DNA of 64,000 bases from Clavulina sp. PMI_390 (Eukaryota; Basidiomycota; Agaricomycetes; Cantharellales; Hydnaceae): NCBI GenBank assembly GCA_015039315.1, contig WIDE01000105.1:49424-113423 (forward strand), given 5' to 3'. Positions 46,987 to 57,698 of the stretch are shown here, in pieces (position 1 is the first letter of the stretch; each line of letters starts with the position of its first letter). Made by a program: the position numbers and the translations under genes. The notes under the pieces are model-generated. The model saw only the letters and a list, made by a program, of their open reading frames with translations. It searched no databases and had not been told where the DNA came from.

Positions 46987-48890
46987 TCACATATGCTTCC
47001 GATGTTCCTAGAAAGATAACGACCATGGGGTCAGTGATTAGAGGTTGAGATTACGATAATATAACCCCGCTAACCGGAGCATGGGTAGTTTCGTGATCGA
47101 CGTGCACGAAAGCGCGGTCCACTCCGGGGAGAACCTCTATTTTGTCCTGAAGGATCTGCGCAATATCGTGTGCTTTCCACAGCGGGGTTGTGCTGGACAT
47201 TACAATATCCACCTCCACAAAGTAGTCAGGTCCACTCTATAAAAAGAATAAACGTCCAATTGAGGAAATGACGGTACTGTGGGTAGAAAGAATGATACGC
47301 ACATGGTAGGCGCGAACGGTGTCCACTTTCTCAATCTCATCGGAGAAAGTCGCAGCCTTGTAGGTGATAAGCTGGATGAAGTCGTGTGGTGCCGACTTGC
47401 CAGCCAACAGCTCAAATAGCTTGTACACGGTTCGAGACCACGACAAAATCACTCCAATGGCGAGCTATGTTTCGAGATTTGGTGAGTACCATTTGCTGCA
47501 AGTTAGCATGATCAATACGCACAATCATTCCGCCCATAGGATCGAGCCCTTTGGGATGACAACCGAATCAGAATCGACGAGGTAGAGGAGAAATAAGAGT
47601 CCTTACACCAGGTAAGTTTTGCACCACCTGAAGACATCAAAATACCTGGAGAACCGTAAGTATGATTTAATATACCCCCGAGAGTGCATAGAGCATACCG
47701 AAAGAGTTGATGAACAGATCGTTACGATGGTCCTCCCAGAGTACGCGAACTTGGCCCGACGAATCACGAATAGAGAAGCAGTACAGGAAAAGACCCAGCT
47801 TCACACCTATAAATACAACAATAATATGAGCATCAGAAAATCCATGTCTGGAAAGAAAGGCTTACCGAGAGCAGCCGCGACAGCAAGAATCGATGCAAGA
47901 TGGAATTCGTTTGTTCCACCACCCGTGTGCGAGACTAATACACGAACGGATTCGACGATGACGACCAAGTTGACGGCCCCCATGCTTAATTACGAAACCC
48001 AACTGATCATTATGAGCTCTAACAGAAAAAAGATGTGGTTAACGTACAGGGATCCTGGGGAAGTGGGATGATTAATTAGGTTGGCTATGCACAGAAGAAG
48101 TAAGCCGAAGCGTACCATAAACAATGTCACCAATCGTCTCGAGTCGAGATCCTCCAACTGGCCATTTGTTATGGTCAAGATTTTCTGCTTTACGATGAAT
48201 GTAGAACAGCAGGATATTCGAGCCAACATCAAATGCGGAGTCGATTCCAGTGGCGAGGATAGAAAGCGACCCAGAGGAGGCAGTTGCATACACTATGTGA
48301 CGGAAGTCATTGAGCGTGATTGTGGAGAAGAGCTTGGCAGCTGAGCATACATTGCAGCACGCATAGGCAGAAGTTTGCGATAAGACTTGCCCAGATGGCA
48401 ATTTTGACCTAGTATCAAAATGTAATGAATCAATCACCGAACGGCGGCGGAGACGGGGAATGCAGCCGCAAGAAATATTAACCCACAGGGATACGAGTTT
48501 GCTCCTCGGCGGCTCGGGCATCCTCCGTGTGCTCCTCCATGGGTTTCAGAACGTTGTGGATAAGCTAGGATGAAGGAAAAAAGCACAGTTAGGCCCCACG
48601 TGCTTGACTGGGGTAGAGCTAAAGCCTACTTCGTTTTGTCTGCGGTGGAAAGCTACAATCTCGTTCTTCTTTTTTCCACTGCGCTTTCGAAGTTCAGAAA
48701 GTTGCTCCTCGCTCATCATGGAGCTCTTGAGGTTGTAAGGGTCTGGTGACATAGGTGAGGCAACGGGTTGCTCCAAGTCTCGAGGATTTTGGACATCTCC
48801 CTCGTCAGAAGGTACTGGGGATGGCAGACGGTGGACTGCGATGGTCGAACCTTCGCCTCGACTCGATATTTTGCCTAAGGGGATGGCCAT
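46987..48890 (-). CDS. cation diffusion facilitator (Mn-type, DxxxD)
   Basis: Proton-coupled divalent-metal exporter of the CDF family. The cytosolic N-terminus (MAIPLGKISSRGEGSTIAVH) contains SPDPYNLKSSMMSEEQLSEL and RRSGKKKNEIVAFHRRQNE, then IPVKIAIWASL into TM1. TM2 has ILATGIDSAFDVGSNILLF with DSAFD (DxxxD), the motif of Mn-transporting CDFs, rather than the HxxxD of Zn carriers. HNKWPVGGSRLETIGDIVYG is the conserved post-TM2 signature. The C-terminal cytosolic domain reads FVEVDIVMSSTTPLWKAHDI and LPGVDRAFVHVDHETTHAPE. About ten exons. Vacuolar, Golgi or mitochondrial location cannot be told. Transport of Mn (possibly Fe) is inferred from the motif. Divergent from the CFAP20-like gene by 119 bp. 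Confidence 0.88.
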
Positions 48891-49009
48891 AGCGTGCAGC
48901 GTCTAAGAAAAGGTGGTCGTCGAGGCTGTCCAAACAACAGCAAATCTTCGGGCTGCGCACTCCCGCCAATCAGGGAGCGTGGCATTCAGAGCGTTTTTGT
49001 GGATTCACC
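48891..49009. promoter_or_regulatory. short bidirectional promoter with CCAAT box, CDF / CFAP20-like
   Basis: 119 bp between divergent ATGs. A CCAAT pentamer (48966-48970, in cgccaatcag) lies 40-44 nt upstream of the CFAP20-like start and about 76 nt upstream of the CDF start, so it could serve either gene through the Hap/NF-Y complex. Confidence 0.45.
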
Positions 49010-49810
49010 ATGTTCCGTAATCAGTTTCAGTCCTCCGTGATATCTCTGTTCTCCTCCACGGGTTCTCAGCCACTTGGCTTATGGCGATCTGAGGTCGATG
49101 TTGGGTTGCCAAAAGACTCGCACATCACCCTCATTAGTGATTCTGCTGATCCCAAAGAGCTGTCCGATGCACTTGACTACGTTTCTCTCGAGGAAGGAGA
49201 GGCCATGTCAAAAACTCTAGTTCATCCAATTCTGCATATACAATCCCCTACCCTGAACTCGACATTCATTCGCTGTCCTTCTTCCTCAAATGATTCGCTT
49301 GGCATAATGCTCCCTTGGTTGCATATTCAATTTCGGAATCTATATAAGCCTTGGGCATTTGAAGTGGGCATTTCCGATTCCTCGAGACATCAGGGGGCAA
49401 TTAGGTACTCGACATTTCAGGTGGGCTGTATTAGCCTCTAAACCACATCAACAATTTATGCATATGACTCTCCATAGGAGGAGGCAGCATTGCTTCCCGG
49501 AGCCGTTCCCCTACTGATCCTCCCCTTGAAACTTCCTCCCAAAACAGTGTCATCGCTCACATCGTGGTGCACACTTTCCGTCGACTTGCGCGTGCTCGCG
49601 TCGCATTTCAGATCAAGCGAATTGATCACCCGACCTTCAGACGAGGTTAATGGGTCTGGATCTTACAATTCGACTGTACCCGCCATTCGGTTCTCTGAAG
49701 TGGTATATGTGAAAGTGTACGCGAATTGTCGTTTGCGAAGGCTGTGGTTCAGTGAAGAGAAGGAACGAGAAGGCGTAAGGAGACCCTGGGAATTGGAACT
49801 ATACGGATAA
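49010..49810 (+). CDS. CFAP20/DUF667 (Bug22-like) domain protein
   Basis: Homologue of the CFAP20 family, whose best-known members stabilise ciliary microtubules but which also has nuclear and plant members. Two exons and about 245 residues. It begins as the family does (MFRNQFQSSVISLFSSTGSQ, compare MFKNxFQSGxLSILYSxGSxPL), then PLGLW. TLNSTFIRCPSSSNDSLGIM and LPWLHIQFRNLYKPWAFEVG correspond to TYITCPxDPxxxLGIKLPFL and the IKNLKxYFTFEVxVLD block. After the intron (49422 to about 49478) come WCTLSVDLRVLASHF and FSEVVYVKVYANCRLRRLWF, the latter matching the VQIHANCRIRRVYFSD hallmark. An acidic insert (about residues 45-65) is not usual. The fungus should have no cilia, so a non-ciliary role is implied. 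Confidence 0.85.
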
Positions 49811-49874
49811 ACTTTTGAATTGGAGATATAAATGACTTGATAGGACATGATACGTTTGGTGAATCTGGTCTCGT

Positions 49875-51623
49875 TTATTCTGGTTCGGCGACGCTCGCGG
49901 TGAGCGCATATGGGACACCGAAGTTGGGCGAGCCATCGGAGTTGAAGGTCACTGCGGGAGACAAATATGAACAATCAGCTATCTGAGTAGGTATGATTAA
50001 ATCTCCGATGATACTCACTCATATGGACGGCAGTCTCACGCGTCCCGTCGCAAGCTACAGCGGAGGAGGCTGAGTAGTGATAGACGCTCCAGATCTCGCT
50101 CCCAGAGGGCCTGGAGAAGGTTCAGTAACAACCCTTGCCAGAGATTATAGTGAGGTACTGACGATAAGAAGAAGTAGTTGTGACCAGTGCCGTACTGTCT
50201 AAAACAGGCTTAGAATTCTTCGCTCTTCATTGGATAAAGAAGGCGTGCTTACCCATTAGCACTGGAGAAAACTGGGCCAGCAGTGTTCTTCGTCCTAACA
50301 AATATAGATCGAGCAAACCTGTTAGAGACAGAAGCATCAACGCTAAAATACGACTGCGCACCAGGAAGATGAGCTAAGGGGGTTCGAGCCCGTCAACTTA
50401 AGAAGGCCCAAAGAATAGCTAGAAGTGGCGCAGCTCGACGCCGAATCTATTATGTCGAGAAATGCTCAGTGTGATCCGAGACAGCGGGGCCGATTTCCCA
50501 CTCACAGGTGATCCAGGTGTTACCACCATTGTAGAGAGCGACTGAACAAGTAATTCAAGGCCCGGTGTCTCAGCAGGGCATTGAAAGCCAGTTGATATTG
50601 GATAGATATCCTACCGGGCCCTTCATTCACGGCACCACCGACGGTTTCCCAAGAAAGCGTAGGGCATGAAATTTCGTAAGCGTTTTCAGTCGTGAGAGCG
50701 GTGTCCATCTTACTATATTGTCCATAGCGTCAGGTCATCGAGCTTCACGAACGAGTAAGGAACTGACGCAATCCAGAGGCACTGCAGGCTTCCGCTAAAT
50801 GCTGAGAACACAAGGTACTCGCCAGAAGATAGAATCATAACGGTAGGATCGATCATCCAATAATTCCAATTAGGGGGGACAATCTGGCCTTTCGACAAGA
50901 TGAGGTGTGGGTCAGACGGAGCGTCCTGCAATATGTTTCCGAAGAAAGGCTCATACCAGCAAAAGACCAGGTGCTTGACCAAATATTAGTCGAAGAGCCC
51001 TTGAGCGCATAGACACGCTGGTCATTGAACGTAGAGCTGCTCCCAGCCACGTAGTAGCTGATGTGAATTAAGTCAGCTTTTGCTGATCTGTCTCATCACG
51101 ATGCCTTACATATACCAGGCACCCTCGGCAGACTTCCAGTGCAGCTCAGGAGCCCCTACAGAATAATTAATATACCAACAGCGGATGTTATATCTCTGTA
51201 CCACGCTTACAGAGGTTGCAGCACCGCGACGCCGTTGAATCAGTCCAGACCACTTTGGGCGTTGCCGTTTTCAGACCTGCAACAGACTGCGGCCCCGCAA
51301 GGTTAGGCTCTAGGAACAAAGAAACAAGGAAGGGGGGAGTTCATACAGCCGATTGAGTGATCTGCAAGTTCGTCCACGTCGTCGCTTCACTAAGGGTCAG
51401 TAGTCGACAGGGAATTGCACTATAATCTTGACGAACTCATGAGGTAGTAGTATCCCCCATTATACACCTAACACCACGCTACTCAGAAAAAGTGAAGAGA
51501 TCAACATCCATATCGCCGTACCATATAAGGGTCAGACCCATTGGGATTCTTAATAGGGTTTGTAAACGAAGCAAGACAGACGGCAGCAGCGGCCGCAAAC
51601 ACAGCCAGAAGGTGAGGCAGCAT
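49875..51623 (-). CDS. GH43 glycoside hydrolase (arabinan endo-1,5-alpha-L-arabinosidase type), secreted
   Basis: Five-bladed beta-propeller enzyme that would cut arabinan side chains of pectin. The N-terminus is a signal peptide (MLPHLLAVFAAAAAVCLA). NPIKNPNGSDPYM carries the catalytic-base Asp, then VYNGGYYYLMSEATTWTNLQ, LKTATPKVVWTD, LWAPELHWKSAEGAWYIYYV, WNYWMIDPTVM (pKa-modulating Asp), FSGSLQCLWIASVP, LSWETVGGAVNEGPVALYNG (catalytic-acid Glu), and YSASSCATSSYSLGLLKL. The C-terminal phrase is NFGVPYALTASVAEPE. About ten exons. Two junctions first looked frame-shifted, but alternative acceptors restore frame: tcgaaag before CAG-ATT near 50,900 and gccgcag before TCT-GTT near 51,280. The gene therefore appears intact. 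It converges with the CFAP20-like gene, 64 bp apart. Confidence 0.82.
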
Positions 51624-51961
51624 CGCAATTATAGTCCACCGAGCTAATATTTCGGAAGAATGGTATCTTTTCTTTGCGTGACCCGCCAAGCTGATAAGGA
51701 ACCCACTTGCAGCCTGCGGGCCGTTTAGAGCAACGGATATATACGCAAACACTCATAGGGGATATATGAGGGTAAGTGTTACCACTTGCGTGTTTTTTAT
51801 AGAAGCTGATAAGTTTATTAATGGAGCTAGCCTTACTACCGTCTGCTAGGTTCGATGGAGACCAATGTCGAACTCAGGATGAGAAGCTCAGCGGCGGAGT
51901 CAATTGCTCTCAATGCCAAGCACTGGATAAAAAGACCCGTCTAGTGACGTTGCACATCTGT

Positions 51962-51977
51962 GGGGGGGGGGGGGGGG
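51962..51977 (+). repeat. G16 homopolymer
   Basis: Sixteen consecutive G, about 340 bp upstream of the GH43 gene. Such runs can form G-quadruplexes and vary in length; the count may also be a sequencing artefact. Confidence 0.7.
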
Positions 51978-53107
51978 TCAAACAGTAGTTTTTATGCAGT
52001 CAAAGTGCCTCAGCTATCTGTTTAAGAGGAGTCGCAGCGTCGATGAGGCTGACATAGGAAACGGAATGCGCCTCTTGGATTGGGTGGAGAGTTCAAGAGA
52101 TCCGACAGTGCTAGAGAGGGCGCTAGCTATAGCTTAATCAATTTTTTCCAAAAGCTCTGATTAATATCACGGTGAAATACGTGGCAAAGCGATCAGTCTC
52201 GCATCGTCGTCGGAAGAAGTTTCGGCCAAACAAACCACGCTCTTGCACTTCCGACCATCACAGTCAATTATTGCTTCCCCAGTCCGGCTCGTCAGCGTCG
52301 CTTTACGGTCCGCGCGCGCCGCCTCAACGGTCCGCTCGTGCCATCCCTCCCAGTTGTGGTATGACACCGAATGAACCGACCTGGTAGGGACGGCGTCGAC
52401 CCGGGCCACCATCAGGTCTATACTTGGTTCTCACCACCTCCTTTCGCATGACACCCTTCATGTGCAATTAAATGTGTCCGTGAAGAGCCCACGGTCGAGA
52501 AGCCTTCTTCAACTGACTCACTATCGCGGCAACTTGAGTCAAATACTCTCTTCGCTAATTGTATCCTTTATTCAGCCTCGAAGTGGCTTTAAGCTTTTTT
52601 TGGCCGACGGCTGTAAATATTTTTTATCAAATTGTGCCGCGATATCGGCCGTGGAAGAGCTTATGCTCATGGCATGTCGCCCATGCGTTCTCGACCATCG
52701 CCTTTGACCCATCCGTCAATTCAGGATCTCATGGTAAGTTGCATTATTGGTCTGTTTGTCCCCCTGATCATACGTTCACATCTATTCTTGGAATCTATCC
52801 ATAAAATTAGGCTATTCTCATCATCAATTCTGGAATAATCCCGTGTGCGGATTCATATGGCCACCATAGAACAATCGACTTGTTTGGTCTCCTCAGGAAT
52901 CGGAGATCCCAGCAGTATAGACCTGCAATCCTGCCCGTAGTCCACTACGGTGATCTTTTATGCGCAACTATGGTTATATGCTGAGATTAGCCTACAATGA
53001 CTGTCTGGCATTATCGTGAGAGGCGCTCGTGGCGTCTGACCCGTGTGCTATGTCAGGGGCGTTGGTCATACAGGTATAGATGCTATTCTTAGGATTCGTC
53101 AACCCTT

Positions 53108-53119
53108 AGCGGACCGCCT
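53108..53119 (+). promoter_or_regulatory. conserved promoter block agcggaccgcct (PG1)
   Basis: 12-bp block, 327 nt upstream of the PG1 ATG, identical in PG2 at 55476-55487. It contains CGG-A-CCG, two inverted CGG triplets, the kind of site bound by Zn2Cys6 regulators. A second shared block, atattggaccg, lies at 53142-53152. Confidence 0.45.
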
Positions 53120-53361
53120 ATGAGATCAGCAGTTGGGATCAATATTGGACCGCATGCGGCGATCAGTGAGCTGGACGGTGGATTGTTAGCAAGGTATTCA
53201 TAAATGATTCACTGCTACCCGGAAAGTACTCCTACTCTTGACACTACAACATCCAAGTCGGCCCGCTAAGCTTCCGGGAGTAGTCTCTGATGAATTTGCG
53301 TCGATGTTTATCAGGAGTTGGAAGCCCTGTAGCTCTATGAAGAGATATTGGCTCAGTGTGG

Positions 53362-53367
53362 TATAAG
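53362..53367 (+). promoter_or_regulatory. TATA box of polygalacturonase 1
   Basis: tataag inside gtataagtag, exactly 73 nt upstream of the PG1 ATG. The identical decamer sits exactly 73 nt upstream of the PG2 ATG. Confidence 0.6.
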
Positions 53368-53434
53368 TAGGGCCTCTACCTGATGGCCGAGTGCTTCCCC
53401 AGAGAAACAGATCCACCGTCTTGTAGGATCAAAG

Positions 53435-55041
53435 ATGTTTACTTCTACCCTTTTCTTTACCGTCATAGCGCTACCGATGGCATTCGCTGCTCCTGCGGCT
53501 GATGTGCCTACTCCAGTTGAGGTTGCCAAACGAGCAACGTGTACGGTTTCTTCTGCTGCTGCTGCTGCGTCAGTTTCTAGTTGCTCCGATGTAGTCATCA
53601 CTGGCTTCACTGTTTCTAGCGGAAGTAAGTGTTAGCCCGACAGCACAACTTTGCCGCTATGTTAACGCCATTTTCCTAGCTACTGTCACTTTTTCGGTAC
53701 GTCGTATTATGTCAGAACCAGGCTGGCCATGCATTGACGATCCACGTAGTTTGCTGAAGGCGCCTCCGTTGTCATGACTGGGGATATCATTTTTGATCAA
53801 ACTACTGCTTCAGGGCCACTCCTTACGTTTGGTCCGTGAACTCCTGCAAATTCGTCGCTCATTCTTACATTCTCGGCATTCTAGAGGGCACCAGCGTTAC
53901 ATTCAATGGCGGTGACCACAACATCAATGGCAATGGCGCGGACTATTGGGACGGAGAAGGCACCAATGGTGGAGTGGCTAAGCCCCACCCCTTCGTCAAG
54001 TAAGGAAAACCTTCCTCGCATGTTTGCAACAGCGAACTGATAGATATTCCTACGTCAAGAGTCAAAATTTCAGGCACCTTTGAGGATGTTACCATCCTCA
54101 ACTCTCCTGCCCAGGCTGTTTCTGTCGGCAATGATGCCGCCCTCCTTATTCATGGTGTCAATGTGGACAACTCTGCTGGCGCATCGCTTGGTGCGAATAC
54201 CGACGTGAGCTCCTTGTAGATATTTCCTACAAAGGGTATTCTCAACCTCCACCCCATCCAGGGTTTCGACGTGTCCGCCAGCGATGTAACTATACAGGAC
54301 TGCGTTGTACAAAACCAGGACGACTGCATTGCAATCAACTCGTCAGTCTCACGCACTGTTCACCGTTGCTCATCCATTGACCCAAGATTCTATATCCTAG
54401 TGGTTCCACCATAGTCTTCGAGAACAACCAGTGCATTGGTGGTCATGGTATCTCTATTGGATCTATTGCTTCCGACAAGACTGTTTCAGGTGTCAAGATC
54501 GCAAATAACGTTGTTTCTGACTCTATGTATGGCCTCCGCATCAAGGTTTGCAGATTCCACAAACGATACATTAGACACGTTCTCATGCCCTGAACTAGGT
54601 TGATTCAGATGCCTCTGACGCGAGTGTCAGTGACGTCACCTACGAAGGCAACACTGTCTCGGGTATTTCCAAGTATGGGATTCTTATCACCCAGTCATAC
54701 CCAGACGATTTCAGCACCCCTGGCACCGACTCCACTATTAGGTAAGCTCGAAGCATTTTAGCCATATACATTGACTCTGATGCACTTCGTTTCAGTGATA
54801 TCAATTTCACTGGGACAACCACGACCGTCTCGGTGGATAGCGGAGCTGTTCGAGTTGGCGTCGATTGTGGAAGCTGCTCTGGTACCTGGGATTGGTCTTC
54901 CCTATCTGCTTCTGGTGGCACAGGCGACGATCTTGTGCTCAATGATGCCACGGTTAGCTCTTTTATCTTCTCGCACTTGTCGCGAATTGAAGTCTCTCTG
55001 AACACCATCTCTTCTTGTAGATCTCAGGTGGATCATACTGA
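53435..55041 (+). CDS. endo-polygalacturonase 1 (GH28), secreted
   Basis: Secreted right-handed beta-helix enzyme that hydrolyses alpha-1,4 bonds in homogalacturonan (pectin). The signal peptide (MFTSTLFFTVIALPMAFAAP) is followed by a short propeptide ending in KR (VEVAKR) and the mature start ATCTVSS. Catalytic motifs: NTDGFDVS (joined at an intron), QNQDDCIAINS (two catalytic Asp), GGHGISIGS (catalytic His), and YGLRIKVDS (substrate-binding Arg-Ile-Lys). It ends ISGGSY, about 360 residues, normal for fungal endo-PGs. Roughly nine introns, including a 17-nt exon (53680-53696) encoding part of ATVTFS. Tandem copy of PG2, with the same intron positions. All catalytic residues are present. Confidence 0.93.
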
Positions 55042-55794
55042 AAATCCGCCACTCTGTCTCGAGAAAGATTGCATTTTTACATGGCTCCGCTGTATGAAAC
55101 GTCACTGTATGTCTTCTGCCCCTAGTGATTCTGGAGAGAAAGTTTCCCTCGGCCTCTGTCATTGAATCCCCGTTGAACTGCCATCGACTTTCATCTGAGG
55201 CCAAGCATTTCCCACAGTCAAATGTTGAGTCAATTAGTGCTATTCTAACCAATGTTGTCGTCATGAAGGAACCCTTTTCCCCTTGTGTGGTCCCGACAGG
55301 GAATCACGAATCTTGTCATAGCCTGGGAGCGTTGGTGGTTATCTGGCTCGCATTCTGGGGCTAGCCAGCATCACTACGATGGGAAGATCGTGGGAGTATC
55401 CTGTGGCTTTTGATCCATGTGCTGTGCCAGGTACGTTGGTCATAGGGTGCTATTTTTAGATTTCCGTCGAGAGTCAGCGGACCGCCTCTGAGAATCGAAG
55501 CGTATGAAACCGATATTGGACCGTGGGGTAATGACGAGGCATGTTATACAATAAAATTTTGCAAGGTGTTGAGGTGTGATGCGTGGTCACCCCGAAAACA
55601 TCCCTACACTGAACGCTATAGCGACTGGGCGGCCCGCTGAGCTACCGCAGGATTTTTGATGAGTTTCGTTCAAGCCTTTGGGATCTTGTCGCTAGGCCAA
55701 GGGGATTTGGGTCCCAAAAAGTATAAGTAGGACCCTTCCCTGCCAGCAAAGTCGTTCCCTAGAGAAACAAATCCGTCCTCTCTTGGCATACGAA
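55042..55794 (+). promoter_or_regulatory. intergenic region and duplicated promoter of PG2
   Basis: 753 bp. The second half repeats the PG1 upstream region in diverged form: gttggtcata (55435-55444; PG1 53061-53070), agcggaccgcct (55476-55487; PG1 53108-53119) and atattggaccg (55513-55523; PG1 53142-53152), then the TATA decamer. The first half is PG1 3' UTR with nothing else seen. Confidence 0.55.
55722..55727 (+). promoter_or_regulatory. TATA box of polygalacturonase 2
   Basis: tataag within gtataagtag, 73 nt upstream of the PG2 ATG at 55795, the same spacing as in PG1. Confidence 0.6.
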
Positions 55795-57412
55795 ATGTTG
55801 ACTTCTGCTCTTCTCGCTGCTGCTTTGGCCCTGCCAATGGCTTTTGCTGCACCTGCAGCTGATACCCCTACACCCGTAGAGGTTGCCAAGCGCGCGACTT
55901 GTACTGTTTCTTCTGCTGCGGCTGCAGCTTCGGTCTCCAGCTGCTCTGATGTCGTTATTACTGGATTCACTGTTTCCAGCGGAAGTATGTGCTTCCTCAA
56001 TTGCAGAAAAATTGTCTTTGTGCTGATTTATATTCCCAGCTACTGTCACATTCTCGGTACATCAAATTTCTCACTATCAGGCCGTCCAGAACCCATGCTA
56101 ATGATTCATATAGTTTGCCGAGGGTGCATCGGTCGTTATGACTGGGGATATTATCTTCGACAAGACGACTGCTTCAGGCCCACTCCTTACTTTTGGTCAG
56201 TGCATCTCCGTCCTGACCGCCCCTGTAGTCTCACCGTTTCCATATTATAGAGGGAACCAGCGTGACTTTTAACGGTGGTGATCACAACATCAATGGCAAT
56301 GGTGCTGATTACTGGGATGGCGAAGGCACTAATGGAGGTGTGACAAAGCCACACCCCTTCGTCAAGTAAGGCGTTTTTTTTCGCACAATTTTTGGAGCCA
56401 CAAACTGAACTACAACTCCTTCTCAAGAGTCAAGATTTCGGGTACCTTCGAGGATGTTACTATCCTTAACTCGCCTGCCCAAGCAGTATCGGTTGGCAAT
56501 GACGCTGCCCTCCTCATCCATGGTGTCAATGTTGATAACTCTGCTGGTGCATCTCTTGGTGCGAATACTGATGTAAGCTCTTACCGGGTTATGGTAGTGC
56601 TTTCTGAGATTTTAATGCCTCGTCAACATATCTTAGGGCTTCGACGTGTCTGCGAGCGATGTGACTATTCAGGATTGCGTCGTCCAGAACCAGGATGACT
56701 GCATTGCCATCAACTCGTCAGTCTTATGCAACTGCTATAACTTTTTCCTGCCTTGATCTAAATGGTCGCCAATGTAGTGGTTCAACCATCGTCTTCGAGA
56801 ATAACCAGTGCTCTGGTGGTCATGGTATCTCCATTGGGTCCATCGCTTCAGACAAGACCGTTTCAGGTGTCAAGATCGCCAACAATGTTGTTAGTAACTC
56901 GATGTACGGCCTCCGTATCAAGGTCTGTGACCCTCTATATAAGCATTACACCTGCAATCCTAATGCTCCAGATTAGGTTGACTCAGATGCTAGCTCTGCG
57001 AGCGTCAGTGACGTCACCTACGAGGGTAACACCGTGTCAGGGATTTCCAAGTATGGTGTCCTAATCACTCAGTCGTACCCTGATGATTTCAGCACCCCTG
57101 GTACCAGCTCCACGATCAGGTATGCTATAGCACATCCGGCTCAGAACGAAATCTGACACAAGCTTTGCTCAGCGATATCAACTTTACTGGCTCGACGACG
57201 AGCGTCTCTGTGAACAGTGGAGCGGTCCGAGTTGGTGTCGACTGCGGAAAATGCTCTGGCACTTGGGACTGGGCCTCACTCTCTGCTTCTGGTGGCTCTG
57301 GTGACGATATCGTACTCGGCGGGGCTACGGTGAGCTTTTCCTGTCTCCGACCTTCTTGTACATCGACGATTATCTGATATCATCATTGTAGATCTCTGGT
57401 GGTTCTTACTAA
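55795..57412 (+). CDS. endo-polygalacturonase 2 (GH28), secreted
   Basis: Tandem paralogue of PG1, same reaction. The signal peptide (MLTSALLAAALALPMAFAAP), the VEVAKR propeptide end and the mature start ATCTVSS are nearly identical to PG1. Catalytic motifs are complete: NTDGFDVS across an intron, QNQDDCIAINS, GGHGISIGS, YGLRIKVDS. It ends ISGGSY with TAA at 57410-57412. Intron positions match PG1 throughout, including a 17-nt exon at 56040-56056. Differences between the copies are mostly silent or conservative in exons while introns have diverged, which points to an older duplication under purifying selection. An in-frame ATG at 55783 would add four residues before the signal peptide; I prefer 55795. 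Confidence 0.93.
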
Positions 57413-57584
57413 AAACTCGACACTCGACTGAGGGATCATCCTTTTGATGTGATCCCAGTACATCACCTTTTTGACGGGGTTGATGTCATTTTTTGTAGTT
57501 CCTATACTATCAGTTCATTCTTGCAATGATATATACCGGGGTTTTATCGTGATCAGAACGCTCGACTGCGCTGAGGCGAATGCT

Positions 57585-57614
57585 GAGTGTGGGTCGTGGG
57601 AGATTCCCACACTC
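57585..57614. repeat. 9-bp perfect inverted repeat
   Basis: gagtgtggg (57585-57593) and cccacactc (57606-57614), separated by 12 nt, about 85-115 nt upstream of the FSH1-like ATG. It could be a dimeric regulator site or a hairpin in a 5' leader or in the PG2 3' region. Confidence 0.55.
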
Positions 57615-57698
57615 GGGTACTCACCACCACCCGACGCCGAACGGCTCCGCTCCAAATTTACAGCTCATCTCTACAACGAAAGCGGCGACGGTGCATAA

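Larger units (their letters stand above)
51624..53434. other. intergenic region with poly-G tract
   Basis: 1.8 kb between the GH43 start and polygalacturonase 1. It contains a run of 16 G at 51962-51977 and, from about 52,990 onward, the duplicated polygalacturonase promoter. Between them only short open frames without family signatures. Confidence 0.45.

Noticed and set aside
50380..50410. tRNA B-box-like string gggttcgagccc
   Set aside because: It lies inside a GH43 coding exon, has no partner A-box or cloverleaf at the right spacing, and is explained by codons for GSNPL.
50850..51380. Frameshifts that would make the GH43 gene a pseudogene
   Set aside because: Choosing acceptors tcgaaag (near 50,900) and gccgcag (near 51,280) restores the frame and removes residues absent from relatives.
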